Assembly (NCBI GenBank): GCA_046291875.1
Contig: JBKBSF010000009.1
Coordinates: 1 to 64,000, forward strand
Direction of reading: 5' to 3'
DNA length: 64,000 bases
DNA from: SKVR01 sp046291875
GTDB lineage: Bacteria > Bacteroidota > Bacteroidia > Bacteroidales > UBA7960
The translations under genes and the position numbers were made by a program. The stretch's first letter is position 1. Each line of letters begins with the position of its first letter. Positions 34,240 to 43,802 of this stretch are shown piece by piece. The notes under the pieces are model-generated. The model did not search any database. It saw only the letters and a program-made list of their open reading frames with translations, and was not told the DNA's origin.

Positions 34240-35250
34240 TTACAAACTTTTTACTGCCTCCAGGAAAAGCTTTTCACGATTTACCGGTACCACGCCCACA
34301 TACTCGCATACCAGCCCACCAGCAAGGTTGGCCAGTTTTGCCATCAGCTCAACGGAGGTGCGCGATGCCATGCAAAGGGCTATGATGCTGATTACGGTAT
34401 CTCCTGCACCCGATACATCGGCAATGTCGCGAACATGGGCTGATATGTTTCCGGTAACAAAACTCCCATCGGCATTTTGGTGGCTGAAATAAACCCCCTT
34501 TTCTGAAAGCGTTGCCAGGGCCGTTTGAACCTCGAGCTTCTGCTGCAGCAGCTGAACCGCAGCACCGATCTGCTCCATCGAATGCAGCTCTTCGTCGAGC
34601 TTCAGGCCTTCGCGCAATTCCTTCAGGTTGGGTTTAAACAAAGTAACCCCCCGATAGTTCAAGAAATTTTTCTTTTTTGGATCTACCACCACCGGTATCT
34701 TCCGGCTTTGGGCCATTTGCACAACCTTGTCGATAAGCAAAGGCGATATCACCCCCTTGTCGTAATCCTCAAAAACTATTGCCCCAACAGAAGCTTGCTC
34801 CACATATTCTGCAATGCGATCCACAAGCCCAAGGGTTTCCTCTTCGGAAAGGCTTTTTTCGGTCTCTTCATCTACCCTGAGCATTTGGGCATTGTTGCCA
34901 ATAATACGAAACTTGGTGGTGGTGATACGGTCAGGGCTGGTGAGAATGCCCCTGGTATCGAGCCCTTGTTTTTGCATCAGATCAAAAAACACATGGCTTT
35001 TGTCGTCTTGCCCGATCACAGAGCAGAGTATGGGATTGGCTCCCATACTCTGTATGTTGAGTGCTACATTGGCAGCACCTCCCATTCTGCTTTCCCGTTT
35101 GCGAAGCGATACAATCGGCACAGGGGCTTCGGGCGAGATCCGGTCTACCTTGCCCCACAAATAAGAATCGATCATCACATCGCCAATGATGAGGATGTTT
35201 TGCTTTGAAAAATCTTCAAAGAGTTCTTTCAGGCGTTCTTCAGGAATCAT
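34240..35250 (-). CDS. hldE: D-glycero-beta-D-manno-heptose-7-phosphate kinase (HldE kinase domain)
   Basis: A 336-residue PfkB-family kinase matching the N-terminal half of bifunctional HldE/RfaE. Seen: NILIIGDVMIDSYLWGKVDRISPEAPVP at the start (split here for length: IGDVMIDSYLWG, ISPEAPVP), GGAANVALN near 58, VDPKKKNF near 190, and the catalytic DVSGAGDTVISII near 270. It phosphorylates heptose-7-phosphate to the 1,7-bisphosphate for LPS-core ADP-heptose. The C-terminal adenylyltransferase domain is absent, so a separate gene must supply it, the usual arrangement in this phylum. It lies 11 bases after the aminotransferase gene. Confidence 0.92.
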   Translation of the reverse strand: MIPEERLKELFEDFSKQNILIIGDVMIDSYLWGKVDRISPEAPVPIVSLRKRESRMGGAANVALNIQSMGANPILCSVIGQDDKSHVFFDLMQKQGLDTRGILTSPDRITTTKFRIIGNNAQMLRVDEETEKSLSEEETLGLVDRIAEYVEQASVGAIVFEDYDKGVISPLLIDKVVQMAQSRKIPVVVDPKKKNFLNYRGVTLFKPNLKELREGLKLDEELHSMEQIGAAVQLLQQKLEVQTALATLSEKGVYFSHQNADGSFVTGNISAHVRDIADVSGAGDTVISIIALCMASRTSVELMAKLANLAGGLVCEYVGVVPVNREKLFLEAVKSL

Positions 35251-35261
35251 AACAGAGAATA

Positions 35262-36455
35262 TTACTTAAGAGCCTCCAGTGCGGATTGAATTCTTCTCAC
35301 TGCTTCGGTGAGCAACTCGTTGGAGGTTGCATAGGATATGCGGATACAGTTGGGTGCACCAAAGGCATCGCCAGGCACCAGGGCAACAAATACCTTGTTC
35401 ATAATATACATGCAAAGGTCATTGGCATTGTTTATTACACTATTGCCATCGCTTTTCCCGAAATAGGCACTTACATCGGGGAAGATATAGAATGCACCCT
35501 GGGGTACATTGGTTTTCAGGCCAGGGATATTGTTGAGCAGCTGCAGAACCAGATCGCGTCTTTCCCTGAACTTTTCGAGCATTCCCCATGTGGCCTCGGG
35601 TAAAGTTTCCATGGCTTCCAGGGTAGCTTTTTGTGCAATAGAGCAGGTAGCCGAGGTGATTTGCCCCTGCAGCTTGTTGGCGGCTTTGGCAATATCGGGG
35701 TGTGCGGCCAGGTAGCCAACCCGCCAGCCGGTCATGGCAAATCCTTTGGATACGCCATTGATGATAATCACCCGGTCTTTAATAGGTTCAAACTGTGCAA
35801 TGCTTTCATGGTTTTTGTCGAAATTGATCAGCTCATAGATCTCGTCGGAAAGGATGTATACATGTGGGTTTTTTTCAAATACTGCAGCCAGGCTTGCCAG
35901 CTCCTGGCGCGTGTAAACTGTGCCACTGGGGTTGCACGGGCTGGAAAACATAAACATACGTGTGGCGGGTGTGATGGCTTGTTGCAGCTGCTCTGCAGTG
36001 ATCTTAAAATCGTTCTCAATGCCCGTTTCAACGAAAACAGCCTTGCCTTCCACCAATTGCACCATATGCGAATAGCTTACCCAATAAGGAGTAGGTATGA
36101 TAACCTCATCGCCCGGATCAATCGTGCACATCAGCGCATTCATGATGGCCTGCTTGGCTCCGGTGCTTACCACAATCTGCTCGGCAGTATACTCAAGATT
36201 GTTGTCTCTTTTAAATTTGCGTGCAATGGCTTCGCGCACATCCTGGTAGCCATTTACCGGCGGGTAAAAAGAGTAGTTTTCGTCGATGGCTCTTTTGGCT
36301 GCCTCCTTAATGTTGTCGGGTGTAAAAAAATCAGGTTCTCCCAAACTCAGGTTGATTACATCGTGGCCCAGCGCCTTCAGTTCACGACTTTTTCTTGACA
36401 TGGCCAGTGTTTCCGACTCTCCGAGCTGACTGACCCTTTTCGATAATGTTATCAT
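35262..36455 (-). CDS. aspC: aspartate aminotransferase (class I, PLP-dependent)
   Basis: A 397-residue class I aminotransferase. The PLP lysine lies in SKGFAMTGWRVGYL near residue 235, with FSSPCNPSGTVYTR near 173 and LSDEIYELI near 205; NCIRISYATSNELL near the C-terminus provides the substrate-carboxylate Arg. It exchanges amino groups between aspartate and 2-oxoglutarate; broader specificity is common in this subgroup. First of a probable operon aspC-hldE-pdxH-ubiE with spacings of 11 to 26 bases. A minus-strand -7 match (TAATTTTG, 36537-36530) is 75 bases upstream. Confidence 0.92.
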   Translation of the reverse strand: MITLSKRVSQLGESETLAMSRKSRELKALGHDVINLSLGEPDFFTPDNIKEAAKRAIDENYSFYPPVNGYQDVREAIARKFKRDNNLEYTAEQIVVSTGAKQAIMNALMCTIDPGDEVIIPTPYWVSYSHMVQLVEGKAVFVETGIENDFKITAEQLQQAITPATRMFMFSSPCNPSGTVYTRQELASLAAVFEKNPHVYILSDEIYELINFDKNHESIAQFEPIKDRVIIINGVSKGFAMTGWRVGYLAAHPDIAKAANKLQGQITSATCSIAQKATLEAMETLPEATWGMLEKFRERRDLVLQLLNNIPGLKTNVPQGAFYIFPDVSAYFGKSDGNSVINNANDLCMYIMNKVFVALVPGDAFGAPNCIRISYATSNELLTEAVRRIQSALEALK

Positions 36456-36625
36456 AGCGCAATGGATTATTAGGGATTTACGTTAGTGTATTGATTTGCA
36501 AGCATCTGCTTTGTAGAGCTACAAAAGCGCAAAATTAACAAATTAATACAGATGCAAGGGGTATTTTGCCCCGCAGGGATGTTATATAATTCCGCAGGGA
36601 TATATTCTGTTTTCAATTAAGGTTA

Positions 36626-36633
36626 TATCTTTG
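36626..36633 (+). promoter_or_regulatory. -7 box of the 171-residue gene
   Basis: TATCTTTG matches TAnnTTTG, 61 bases before the ATG at 36694. No exact -33 partner at 19 bases was seen. Confidence 0.5.
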
Positions 36634-36693
36634 CTGTAACCCTTTTGGGTAAGATCGGGAAATAGTTCTCTATAAACGATTAATTGTGATCAA

Positions 36694-37209
36694 ATGAGCG
36701 AGTTTTTTATCAGCTTACGGTATTTGTTGCCCTCGGTGGTGGTCTTTCTTACCGCCTGGTTTATACTAAAGGAGTTTTTTAAGGAGCAGGCACGCAACCG
36801 TCAGTTGCAACTCCTGGAAGACAAACAGAAAATCTCACTTCCTGTTCGTCTGCAAGCTTACGAGAGGATTGTACTTTTCCTGGAAAGGATCTCTCCGGGA
36901 AACCTGGTAATGCGTTCGCACAAAGGCGGGCTCAATGTGAAACAGTTTCAGCAATTGCTGGTTCAAACCATACGCGATGAGTACGATCATAATCTCTCGC
37001 AGCAATTGTATCTCTCCATTGATGCCTGGGAAATGGTAAAGAGTGCCAAGGAAGAAATGATACGACAGATCAATATCTCTGCCGGCAAGCACGATGAGAA
37101 GGCTCCCTCTGCCGAACTCAGCAAAACACTGCTGGAAATGAGTATTGACAAACTTGCTACCCGCAAGGCTCTGGATTATGTAAAGACAGAAGCTCGTAAG
37201 CTTCTTTGA
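36694..37209 (+). CDS. conserved-looking membrane-anchored protein, function unknown
   Basis: A 171-residue protein with one N-terminal membrane helix (residues 8-27, LRYLLPSVVVFLTAWFILKEF) and a cytoplasmic, helix-rich body with many charged residues (KISLPVRLQAYERIVLFLER). It resembles a family I recall as restricted to Bacteroidota and without known function. It is monocistronic; the -7 box at 36626 lies upstream. Confidence 0.75.
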   Translation: MSEFFISLRYLLPSVVVFLTAWFILKEFFKEQARNRQLQLLEDKQKISLPVRLQAYERIVLFLERISPGNLVMRSHKGGLNVKQFQQLLVQTIRDEYDHNLSQQLYLSIDAWEMVKSAKEEMIRQINISAGKHDEKAPSAELSKTLLEMSIDKLATRKALDYVKTEARKLL

Positions 37210-37414
37210 TGCCAGCGGTCAGCCAGGTCTGATCAGGCTGGCAAGATCATCCCAGTCGTCTTTTGCTCCATCAATCGTTAAACGCTTTTTGGCAAAAGAT
37301 GGGTTTTTGTATCTCCGCCAATTCGTTGGCATGGCTTTTAGTAAATACACCAGAGCAAGCACAGGATGTTCAAAACAACGCCAATTCCAGATCAAATAGA
37401 TGTAACATTGAGCT

Positions 37415-37621
37415 ATGAATATTATTCTCAACAATCGCCCCGAAACCATTAAAGGGCATCAAAGCATTACCGTAAAACAATTGCTGGAGATCAAGAATTT
37501 CTCCTACAAAATGCTTATGGTTCGTGTAAACGATACCACTCTTCACAAAGATGATTACCCCACAACCATAATCAGGGATGGCGACAAAGTGGCCGTGATT
37601 CACCTGATGACAGGGGGGTGA
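37415..37621 (+). CDS. ThiS/MoaD-like sulphur-carrier protein
   Basis: A 68-residue beta-grasp protein ending in the diagnostic Gly-Gly (HLMTGG). The fold markers are ITVKQLLEIK near residue 19, MVRVNDTTL near 35 and IRDGDKVAVIHLMTGG at the end. ThiS carries sulphur as a C-terminal thiocarboxylate for thiazole synthesis. No other thiamine gene (thiC, thiE, thiG, thiF) is near; it stands alone between the 171-residue gene and the convergent T9SS plug gene, three bases apart. It may serve another sulphur-transfer pathway. Confidence 0.82.
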   Translation: MNIILNNRPETIKGHQSITVKQLLEIKNFSYKMLMVRVNDTTLHKDDYPTTIIRDGDKVAVIHLMTGG

Positions 37622-37624
37622 AGT

Positions 37625-39016
37625 CTACATCCCTGAATTAAGAAACTGCATGCCTATGAGGCTGTCGTGAAGGTCGCCAGGGCGTCTGTAGTATACCAGT
37701 ATGCTGTAATCGTTTTCGGCAATGGAATGGCTGCCCTCAAACAGCGTGACATCTGCCTGGGTTGCGCCATCTTCAAGGAAAGCATACTGGTAATCATAGA
37801 AACCTTGTTTGAGCAGCACGCTGAGTTCATACTGCTGTTTGTGATAGTTGTATTCCATACGGTAAGGGTGAGTGTAGGCCCAGTCGGAAAAACCGCCCAC
37901 CACATATACATTTCCACCGGCCAGGGGTTCGGGTTGTGTCAGGCTGAAATGCACCCAGGTATAATCGCTTTCCAGCATATCGTCAGGATAATCTTCGGTA
38001 CGTATCAGGAAACGGCCATTGATATCGTTGCTGGTTGTGTAGCGTAAAAAACGGCGGTTGCGATCGGTCATCAGCACCACATCCCAACCCCGGTGCGAAG
38101 GACTGATCTCGCGCACATGCAAGCTGCGAAAACGTAAACTCTTGGTGTCGAAATTACGAAACTCATTTCCGCCTGCAAACAGATTGTCGTCCTCATAGTC
38201 ATAAATAAGAGAGCTGCCCTGCACCAGGCGAGGCTTCAGGTCGATAATGGCATTGTCCCACCGGTTGTTTTGCCGAACCACAACCCTAAGATCGCGGTAG
38301 GGGTTTGAGATAGGGAAAAACTGTGTGCGTATGGTAAAATCAATTTCCTGGTGAGTTGCCCTGAAGTTAAGGTTAGTAGCTTGTTTTACAGTGGCATCAA
38401 TGCTTACAAGGGGTTCTACCACCATGAGCCTGCGGGTTAGAACCACTGCATCAGGATCGCCTTCATGGAAAACTTTCAGTAAATAATTGCCCGAAAGCAA
38501 GGGCTGCATGTTTCGGTTGGGGAGCTCCAGGTGATAATGTGTAAATGCTGTTCGTGTATTGCGCGAAAACGAATAGTTTACAATCCGATCCTCATAGAAG
38601 CCCTGCAAATACTCATATTCCATTAGGTCAGAGGGTTGCCAGAGGGCATTGCAATGGATAAGGGTATAGGCATAACTTTTAAAATCAGCATCCAGGTCGT
38701 CAAAACGTAGTTCAAGCTTGTCTGCCGAATTTAATTCTATAATAGGCAATGAAAATTCCCACCCTACCCGGTTAAACAAAACGCTTTTTATGTTGTTGGA
38801 GTAAACAAAATCAGCAAAACGAAGATAGCTTTGGTCAAAGTAATCATCGGCGGGCGGCTGGTTGCGAGTTCTTTCAGTTGCCAACTCATCATTAAGGTCC
38901 ATTGCAGAATTAATTCTGTTTTGATTGCCGGCCAGTAAACCACAATGGGAGTGTAAACAGGCAAATGTGAATAGAAATACCCATTTAAGGAAGGTTTTGG
39001 CTTTTTTTTGCGGCAT
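37625..39016 (-). CDS. type IX secretion system plug protein (DUF5103 family)
   Basis: A 463-residue exported protein. The start was placed at MPQKKAK, ten codons inside the longest frame, because this gives a standard signal peptide (WVFLFTFACLHSHCGLLAG). The body is beta-rich, with SxDxxxYTLIHCNALWQPSDL near 110 and VYVVGGFSDWAYTHPYRMEYN near 380, as in the DUF5103 family now linked to the plug of the T9SS translocon. It helps keep the outer-membrane channel closed in the absence of substrate. It is convergent with the ThiS gene. Confidence 0.85.
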   Translation of the reverse strand: MPQKKAKTFLKWVFLFTFACLHSHCGLLAGNQNRINSAMDLNDELATERTRNQPPADDYFDQSYLRFADFVYSNNIKSVLFNRVGWEFSLPIIELNSADKLELRFDDLDADFKSYAYTLIHCNALWQPSDLMEYEYLQGFYEDRIVNYSFSRNTRTAFTHYHLELPNRNMQPLLSGNYLLKVFHEGDPDAVVLTRRLMVVEPLVSIDATVKQATNLNFRATHQEIDFTIRTQFFPISNPYRDLRVVVRQNNRWDNAIIDLKPRLVQGSSLIYDYEDDNLFAGGNEFRNFDTKSLRFRSLHVREISPSHRGWDVVLMTDRNRRFLRYTTSNDINGRFLIRTEDYPDDMLESDYTWVHFSLTQPEPLAGGNVYVVGGFSDWAYTHPYRMEYNYHKQQYELSVLLKQGFYDYQYAFLEDGATQADVTLFEGSHSIAENDYSILVYYRRPGDLHDSLIGMQFLNSGM

Positions 39017-39121
39017 GAAAGCTTGATATTTTGTGCTGAAAAACATAGAAAAACATTTAAATGTGTTTTATTTGTGTTGTTTTTGTCCTTTTGAAATGGT
39101 AAAAAGATGTAAAAATATCTC

Positions 39122-39129
39122 TAAATTTG
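39122..39129 (+). promoter_or_regulatory. -7 box of the nqr operon
   Basis: TAAATTTG, an exact TAnnTTTG match, 34 bases before the nqrA ATG. No TTG at the 19-base spacing was found, so the -33 element is weak or absent. Confidence 0.55.
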
Positions 39130-39163
39130 TTCCTTAAAATCGTTCCAAATAAGAACTACAAAC

Positions 39164-40525
39164 ATGTCAAAGATAATTAAGATCAAGAAAGGATTAAACA
39201 TTCCTTTGGCCGGAGAAGCAGAAAGGATCCTTAACACGGCTCCGCGATCTGCCTTTTATGCTGTTTGTCCTCCTGACTTTCATGGGCTTACCCCCAAGAT
39301 GCTTGTCAGGGAGGGAGATAAAGTAAAAGCAGGCAGTCCGCTGTTTTTCGATAAATATAACGAAAAAATACTGTTTACCTCACCCGTAAGTGGTACTTTT
39401 TCTGAGCTGGTGCGAGGAGAAAAGCGCCGGATCCTCAAGGTGGTTATCCAGGCTGATGATACAGATGAATGGATAGACTTCGGAGCGGTTAGCCCTGAAA
39501 GTATTACTCGCGATCAGATCGTTGAGAAACTTCTGCAAAGCGGCCTTTGGCCCGCCCTTCGTCAGCGTCCATATGCTGTGGTAGCCAATCCGGAGCAAAC
39601 TCCCAAAGCCATTTTTGTATCGGCCTTCGACAGTGCTCCTGTGGCTGCCGATGCCGATTTTATTGTAAATGGCCAGGAAGCTGAATTTCAAACAGGACTG
39701 GATGCTCTTAGAAAGCTAACTCCGGGCAAAGTGCATCTGGGAGTACATGCCCAGGCCACAAAAAGCCAGGTTTTCCTCAATGCAAGAGGTGTACAGATAA
39801 ATACTTTTTCAGGTCCACATCCGGCAGGCAATGTAGGCATACAGATCCATCATGTCGATCCTGTAAACAAAGGAGAGGTTGTTTGGCATGTAGGAGTGCA
39901 GCACGTTATTGCTATCGGACGGCTTTTTATGAAAGGCATTTATGATGCTTCGGCCATTGTGGCCCTGGCTGGGCCAGAGGTGCTCAATCCACGATACTAC
40001 AGGGTGATTGCCGGAGCTCAGATTAAAGAGATCACAGCAGGAAATCTGCGTGTAGAGGAAGACCTCCGCCAACGCATTATCAGCGGCGATGCCCTTAGCG
40101 GTACCAAAGTAGCTGCCAACGATTTCTTAAGGTTTTATCATAACCTTATTACCGTGATCCCCGAAGGAGATAAACCCGAAATACTGGGTTGGATCATGCC
40201 CAACCTTGATAAGTTCAGTGTTTCCAGATCATTCCCCGCCTTCCTTATGCCATGGAAAAAGTTCAGACTCAATACCAATATCCGTAGTGGTGAAAGGCCT
40301 TTTGTAGTAACCGGTTTGTACGAAAAGGTGCTACCCATGGATATCATGCCTATGCCTCTTCTGAAATCCATTATGATCAATGATATTGATATGATGGAAA
40401 AACTGGGGATCTACGAGGTGGCTCCTGAAGATTTTGCCCTGTGCGAATATGTGTGCCCATCGAAAATAGAAATACAGCAACACATACGCGAGGGCCTGGA
40501 CAATCTTCAAAAAGAATTTGCCTGA
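39164..40525 (+). CDS. nqrA: Na+-translocating NADH:quinone reductase subunit A
   Basis: A 453-residue peripheral subunit. KIKKGLNIPLAGEAERI at the N-terminus and the biotinyl-lipoyl-like LVREGDKVKAGSPLFFDK near 45 are typical; HPAGNVGIQIHHVDPV near 220 and LCEYVCPSKIEIQQHI near the C-terminus are also family features. NqrA binds quinone near the cytoplasmic face. It begins the nqrABCDEF operon; the enzyme oxidises NADH, reduces menaquinone and pumps Na+ outwards. Confidence 0.97.
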   Translation: MSKIIKIKKGLNIPLAGEAERILNTAPRSAFYAVCPPDFHGLTPKMLVREGDKVKAGSPLFFDKYNEKILFTSPVSGTFSELVRGEKRRILKVVIQADDTDEWIDFGAVSPESITRDQIVEKLLQSGLWPALRQRPYAVVANPEQTPKAIFVSAFDSAPVAADADFIVNGQEAEFQTGLDALRKLTPGKVHLGVHAQATKSQVFLNARGVQINTFSGPHPAGNVGIQIHHVDPVNKGEVVWHVGVQHVIAIGRLFMKGIYDASAIVALAGPEVLNPRYYRVIAGAQIKEITAGNLRVEEDLRQRIISGDALSGTKVAANDFLRFYHNLITVIPEGDKPEILGWIMPNLDKFSVSRSFPAFLMPWKKFRLNTNIRSGERPFVVTGLYEKVLPMDIMPMPLLKSIMINDIDMMEKLGIYEVAPEDFALCEYVCPSKIEIQQHIREGLDNLQKEFA

Positions 40526-40571
40526 CCCCCTTTGCCTAAGAAAGCTTTTATAAACATAAAAACCTGTAAAA

Positions 40572-41744
40572 TTGAAAGCGTTAATCAATTTAGTCGAGAA
40601 AGTAAAGCCCCATTTTGAGAAGGGCGGGCGTTTCGAAAAACTCCACAGGACTTTCGAAGCGTTTGAAACTTTTCTATTTGTAAAGGGCGATGTAACCCAT
40701 TCCGGCGCTCATATTCGCGACGCCATGGATATGAAGCGTACCATGGTGCATGTAATCATTGCACTAATGCCTCCCTTGCTTTTCGGGATATGGAATGTGG
40801 GTTTTCAGCACTATAAAGCCATTGGGCTGGAGGTCGAGTTTATCGATCAGGTGCTTTTTGGCCTCATCAAAGTGTTGCCCATTGTTGTGGTGAGCTATGT
40901 TACCGGATTGGCCATCGAATTTATATTTGCTTCTGCCCGCGATCATGAAGTCAATGAAGGCTTCCTGGTATCGGGTATGCTTATTCCGTTGGTAATTCCT
41001 GTTACCACCCCCTTATGGATGGTAGCCGTTGCTACAGCCTTTGCCGTTGTAATTGGCAAAGAGGTGTTTGGTGGTACCGGTATGAATATCCTGAATCCGG
41101 CATTGCTGGCCCGTGCTTTCCTGTTCTTTGCTTATCCTTCGTACCTCTCCGGAGAGGTATGGATTGAAACCACACTTCAGGAGGGGCAACAACTGGTCGA
41201 TGGCTTTTCGGGTGCAACAGCACTGGCCGTGATGGCAGCAGGAGAAGGAACTATGCCTTCCGATTTTGATATGTTCTTCGGATTTATTCCGGGCTCTATT
41301 GGCGAAACATCTGCCTTTGCCATTCTGCTTGGGGCCATTGTGCTGGTTGCCACAGGTGTTGGTAGCCTGCGGATCATGGCTTCAGTATTTATTGGAGGTT
41401 TGGCAATGGGGTTAATCCTCAATCTTTTTGCTGTAAATGAATTTATGGCTATGCCTGCTTACAAGCATTTGATTATGGGTGGTTTTGCTTTCGGGGCTGT
41501 ATACATGGCCACCGATCCGGTATCTGCATCGCAAACCGGAGTTGGAAAGTACATTTATGGTGTTCTTATAGGTGTAATTACTGTGCTTATCAGGGTGGTA
41601 AATCCCGCATACCCCGAAGGTATGATGCTGGCCATTCTGTTTATGAATGTTTTTGCGCCCCTGATCGATCACTATGTTGTAGAAGCCAACGTGAAAAGGC
41701 GTATGAAGCGCATGGAAAGAGTTCATTTACAAACCCAGGCTTAA
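40572..41744 (+). CDS. nqrB: Na+-translocating NADH:quinone reductase subunit B
   Basis: A 390-residue integral membrane subunit with about ten helices. The covalent-FMN motif SGAT is present in DGFSGATAL with the acceptor Thr at residue 216; apbE, which attaches this FMN, lies at 46021-47043. FGGTGMNILNPALLARAFLFF near 170 is a family hallmark. NqrB forms the Na+ channel and carries a riboflavin cofactor. Spacing to nqrA is 46 bases, to nqrC 19. Confidence 0.97.
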   Translation: MKALINLVEKVKPHFEKGGRFEKLHRTFEAFETFLFVKGDVTHSGAHIRDAMDMKRTMVHVIIALMPPLLFGIWNVGFQHYKAIGLEVEFIDQVLFGLIKVLPIVVVSYVTGLAIEFIFASARDHEVNEGFLVSGMLIPLVIPVTTPLWMVAVATAFAVVIGKEVFGGTGMNILNPALLARAFLFFAYPSYLSGEVWIETTLQEGQQLVDGFSGATALAVMAAGEGTMPSDFDMFFGFIPGSIGETSAFAILLGAIVLVATGVGSLRIMASVFIGGLAMGLILNLFAVNEFMAMPAYKHLIMGGFAFGAVYMATDPVSASQTGVGKYIYGVLIGVITVLIRVVNPAYPEGMMLAILFMNVFAPLIDHYVVEANVKRRMKRMERVHLQTQA

Positions 41745-41763
41745 AACCGTAAAATAGTATAAA

Positions 41764-42456
41764 ATGAGCAATCGGTATGTTTTTATATATGCTTCTGTAA
41801 TGGTGATCGTTGTTGCCCTGGTGCTCTCCACGGCAGCCACACTGTTGCGCCCTTTACAGGAGCGGAATATGCGCATCGAGAAGATGCAGAATATTCTTTC
41901 TACCATTGGTATCCCTGCCCCCCGCAGCCAGGCCATTGAGCTGTTCGAACAGTATATTCAGGTTTCGAAGGTGCTAAATCATCTGGGCGAGGAGATTGAA
42001 GGAGATGCCTTTGAAGTGGATCTTCAGGAAGAAAACCGCAAACCCCTTGAGCAGCGTCAACTTCCGCTTTTTATTGCTGAAGTGCAAGGTGAGCTCTTCT
42101 ATATCGTACCTGTAAGAGGCAATGGTCTATGGGGCCCCATCTGGGGTTTTCTCAGTTTTCGTGACGATATGACCACCATAGCGGGGGCCAATTTCGATCA
42201 TGCCAGCGAAACACCCGGGCTGGGTGCAGAGATCTCCGATCCCCCTTTTCAGCAGCAGTTTATCGGCAAAAGAATCTTTGATGATGCTGGCCAGTTCAGA
42301 CCTGTTGTGGTAATCAGAGGAGGAGCAAGGCCCGACGACCCCCATGGTGTTGATGCCATCAGCGGTGGTACCATCACTTCCAATGGTGTAACTGCTATGT
42401 TGAGAAACGGACTGGAAGTTTACAAACCTTACTTTGAAAAAAAGAAAACCTTATGA
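41764..42456 (+). CDS. nqrC: Na+-translocating NADH:quinone reductase subunit C
   Basis: A 230-residue subunit with one N-terminal helix (residues 5-27) and a periplasmic FMN-binding domain. The flavin attachment site reads SGGT (Thr203 in AISGGTITSNGV) rather than SGAT, a variation within the [SD]Gx[TS] pattern. LWGPIWGFLSFR near 122 is the usual FMN-domain motif. Its stop overlaps the nqrD start by four bases (ATGA). Confidence 0.96.
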   Translation: MSNRYVFIYASVMVIVVALVLSTAATLLRPLQERNMRIEKMQNILSTIGIPAPRSQAIELFEQYIQVSKVLNHLGEEIEGDAFEVDLQEENRKPLEQRQLPLFIAEVQGELFYIVPVRGNGLWGPIWGFLSFRDDMTTIAGANFDHASETPGLGAEISDPPFQQQFIGKRIFDDAGQFRPVVVIRGGARPDDPHGVDAISGGTITSNGVTAMLRNGLEVYKPYFEKKKTL

Positions 42457-43112
42457 GCGAAAATGCTAATACCCCCAAAGAAGCCCTGTTGTCGCCAAAA
42501 AACAGGAAGCTCCTTTCTGATCCTATCGGAAAGGACAACCCCATCACGGTGCAGGTACTGGGTGTCTGCTCTGTACTTGCAGTTACGGTTCAGTTAAAGG
42601 CATCTCTTGTTCTTGCCATCGCTGTGGTGGCAGTAATGGGGTTTGCCAATGTAATCATCTCTTTACTGCGTCATGGTATCCCTCCTCGTATTCGTATCAT
42701 TGTACAACTTACAGTGATCGCATCGCTGGTTATCCTGGTAGACCAGGTACTAAAAGCGTTTGTATACGATGTAAGCCGTCAGCTTTCAGTATTTGTGGGG
42801 CTGATTATTACCAACTGTATCATCATGGGGCGTCTGGAAGCCTATGCACTTCAAAATAAAGTCTGGCCCTCTTTCCTCGATGGTATTGGCAATGCAGCGG
42901 GTTATGGCAGTATCCTTATCCTGGTGGCCGCCATTCGCGAACTTCTGGGATCTGGCACTCTGATGGGTATACAGGTGATCCCCGATTTTATGTACAGCAT
43001 TGGCTATGTTGACAATGGCCTTATGATCCTGCCCCCCATGGCTCTTATTACCGTAGGAGTTATCATCTGGATCCATCGCCATCGCGATAAGTCTCTGGTG
43101 GATGTCAGCTAA
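42453..43112 (+). CDS. nqrD: Na+-translocating NADH:quinone reductase subunit D
   Basis: A 219-residue membrane protein with six helices, homologous to NqrE, RnfA and RnfE. GLIITNCIIMGRLEAYAL near 110 contains the conserved cysteine of the Fe-S ligand shared with NqrE; GSGTLMGIQVIPDF near 165 is typical. Overlaps nqrC by four bases, so translation is coupled. Confidence 0.96.
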   Translation: MSENANTPKEALLSPKNRKLLSDPIGKDNPITVQVLGVCSVLAVTVQLKASLVLAIAVVAVMGFANVIISLLRHGIPPRIRIIVQLTVIASLVILVDQVLKAFVYDVSRQLSVFVGLIITNCIIMGRLEAYALQNKVWPSFLDGIGNAAGYGSILILVAAIRELLGSGTLMGIQVIPDFMYSIGYVDNGLMILPPMALITVGVIIWIHRHRDKSLVDVS

Positions 43113-43157
43113 TATTGACAACAATAAGGATTTATTAAATGCTAAACGAAAAGAATT

Positions 43158-43775
43158 ATGCAAGAATTAGTGAATATATTCGTTAAGTCAATATTTATTG
43201 ACAATATGGTGTTCGCCTACTTTTTGGGGATGTGTTCTTACCTGGCCGTATCGCGCACCGTAAAAACTTCTGTAGGCCTGGGCTTTGCCGTTATATTTGT
43301 ATTGGGCTTTACCGTTCCGGTAAATTACCTGCTGCAAAACTATATTCTGGGCAAGGGTGCTCTCTCGTGGCTCGGACCCCAGTTTGCAGGTGTAGACCTC
43401 AGCTTTCTTACCTTTATCATGTTCATAGCCATTATTGCTGCCATGGTTCAGCTTGTGGAGATGATCATTGAGAAGTTCAGCCCCACTCTTTACAGCAGTC
43501 TGGGTATTTTTCTCCCCCTCATTGCGGTGAACTGTGCCATTCTTGGAGGATCTCTGTTTATGCAGGAGCGAAACTATGCCAACATCAGTGAAGCAGTTTC
43601 TTTTGGATTAGGAAGCGGTGTGGGCTGGTTTCTTGCCATTGTGGGTATTGCCGCCATTCGCGAAAAAATACGCTATTCCAACGTTCCTGCTCCTCTCAGA
43701 GGCCTGGGAATAACCTATATCATTACCGGGCTTATGGGCATTGCCTTTATGAGCTTTATGGGAATTGAACTATAA
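43158..43775 (+). CDS. nqrE: Na+-translocating NADH:quinone reductase subunit E
   Basis: A 205-residue six-helix membrane subunit. The conserved cysteines are in FLGMCSYLAVSRTVKTS near residue 25 and VNCAILGGSLFMQER near 120; with NqrD they hold the intramembrane iron centre. GLGITYIITGLMGIAFMSF ends the protein as usual. Spacing to nqrD is 45 bases. Confidence 0.96.
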   Translation: MQELVNIFVKSIFIDNMVFAYFLGMCSYLAVSRTVKTSVGLGFAVIFVLGFTVPVNYLLQNYILGKGALSWLGPQFAGVDLSFLTFIMFIAIIAAMVQLVEMIIEKFSPTLYSSLGIFLPLIAVNCAILGGSLFMQERNYANISEAVSFGLGSGVGWFLAIVGIAAIREKIRYSNVPAPLRGLGITYIITGLMGIAFMSFMGIEL

Positions 43776-43802
43776 TTATCAACCTTAAAGAAAATAAGAA
43801 CC

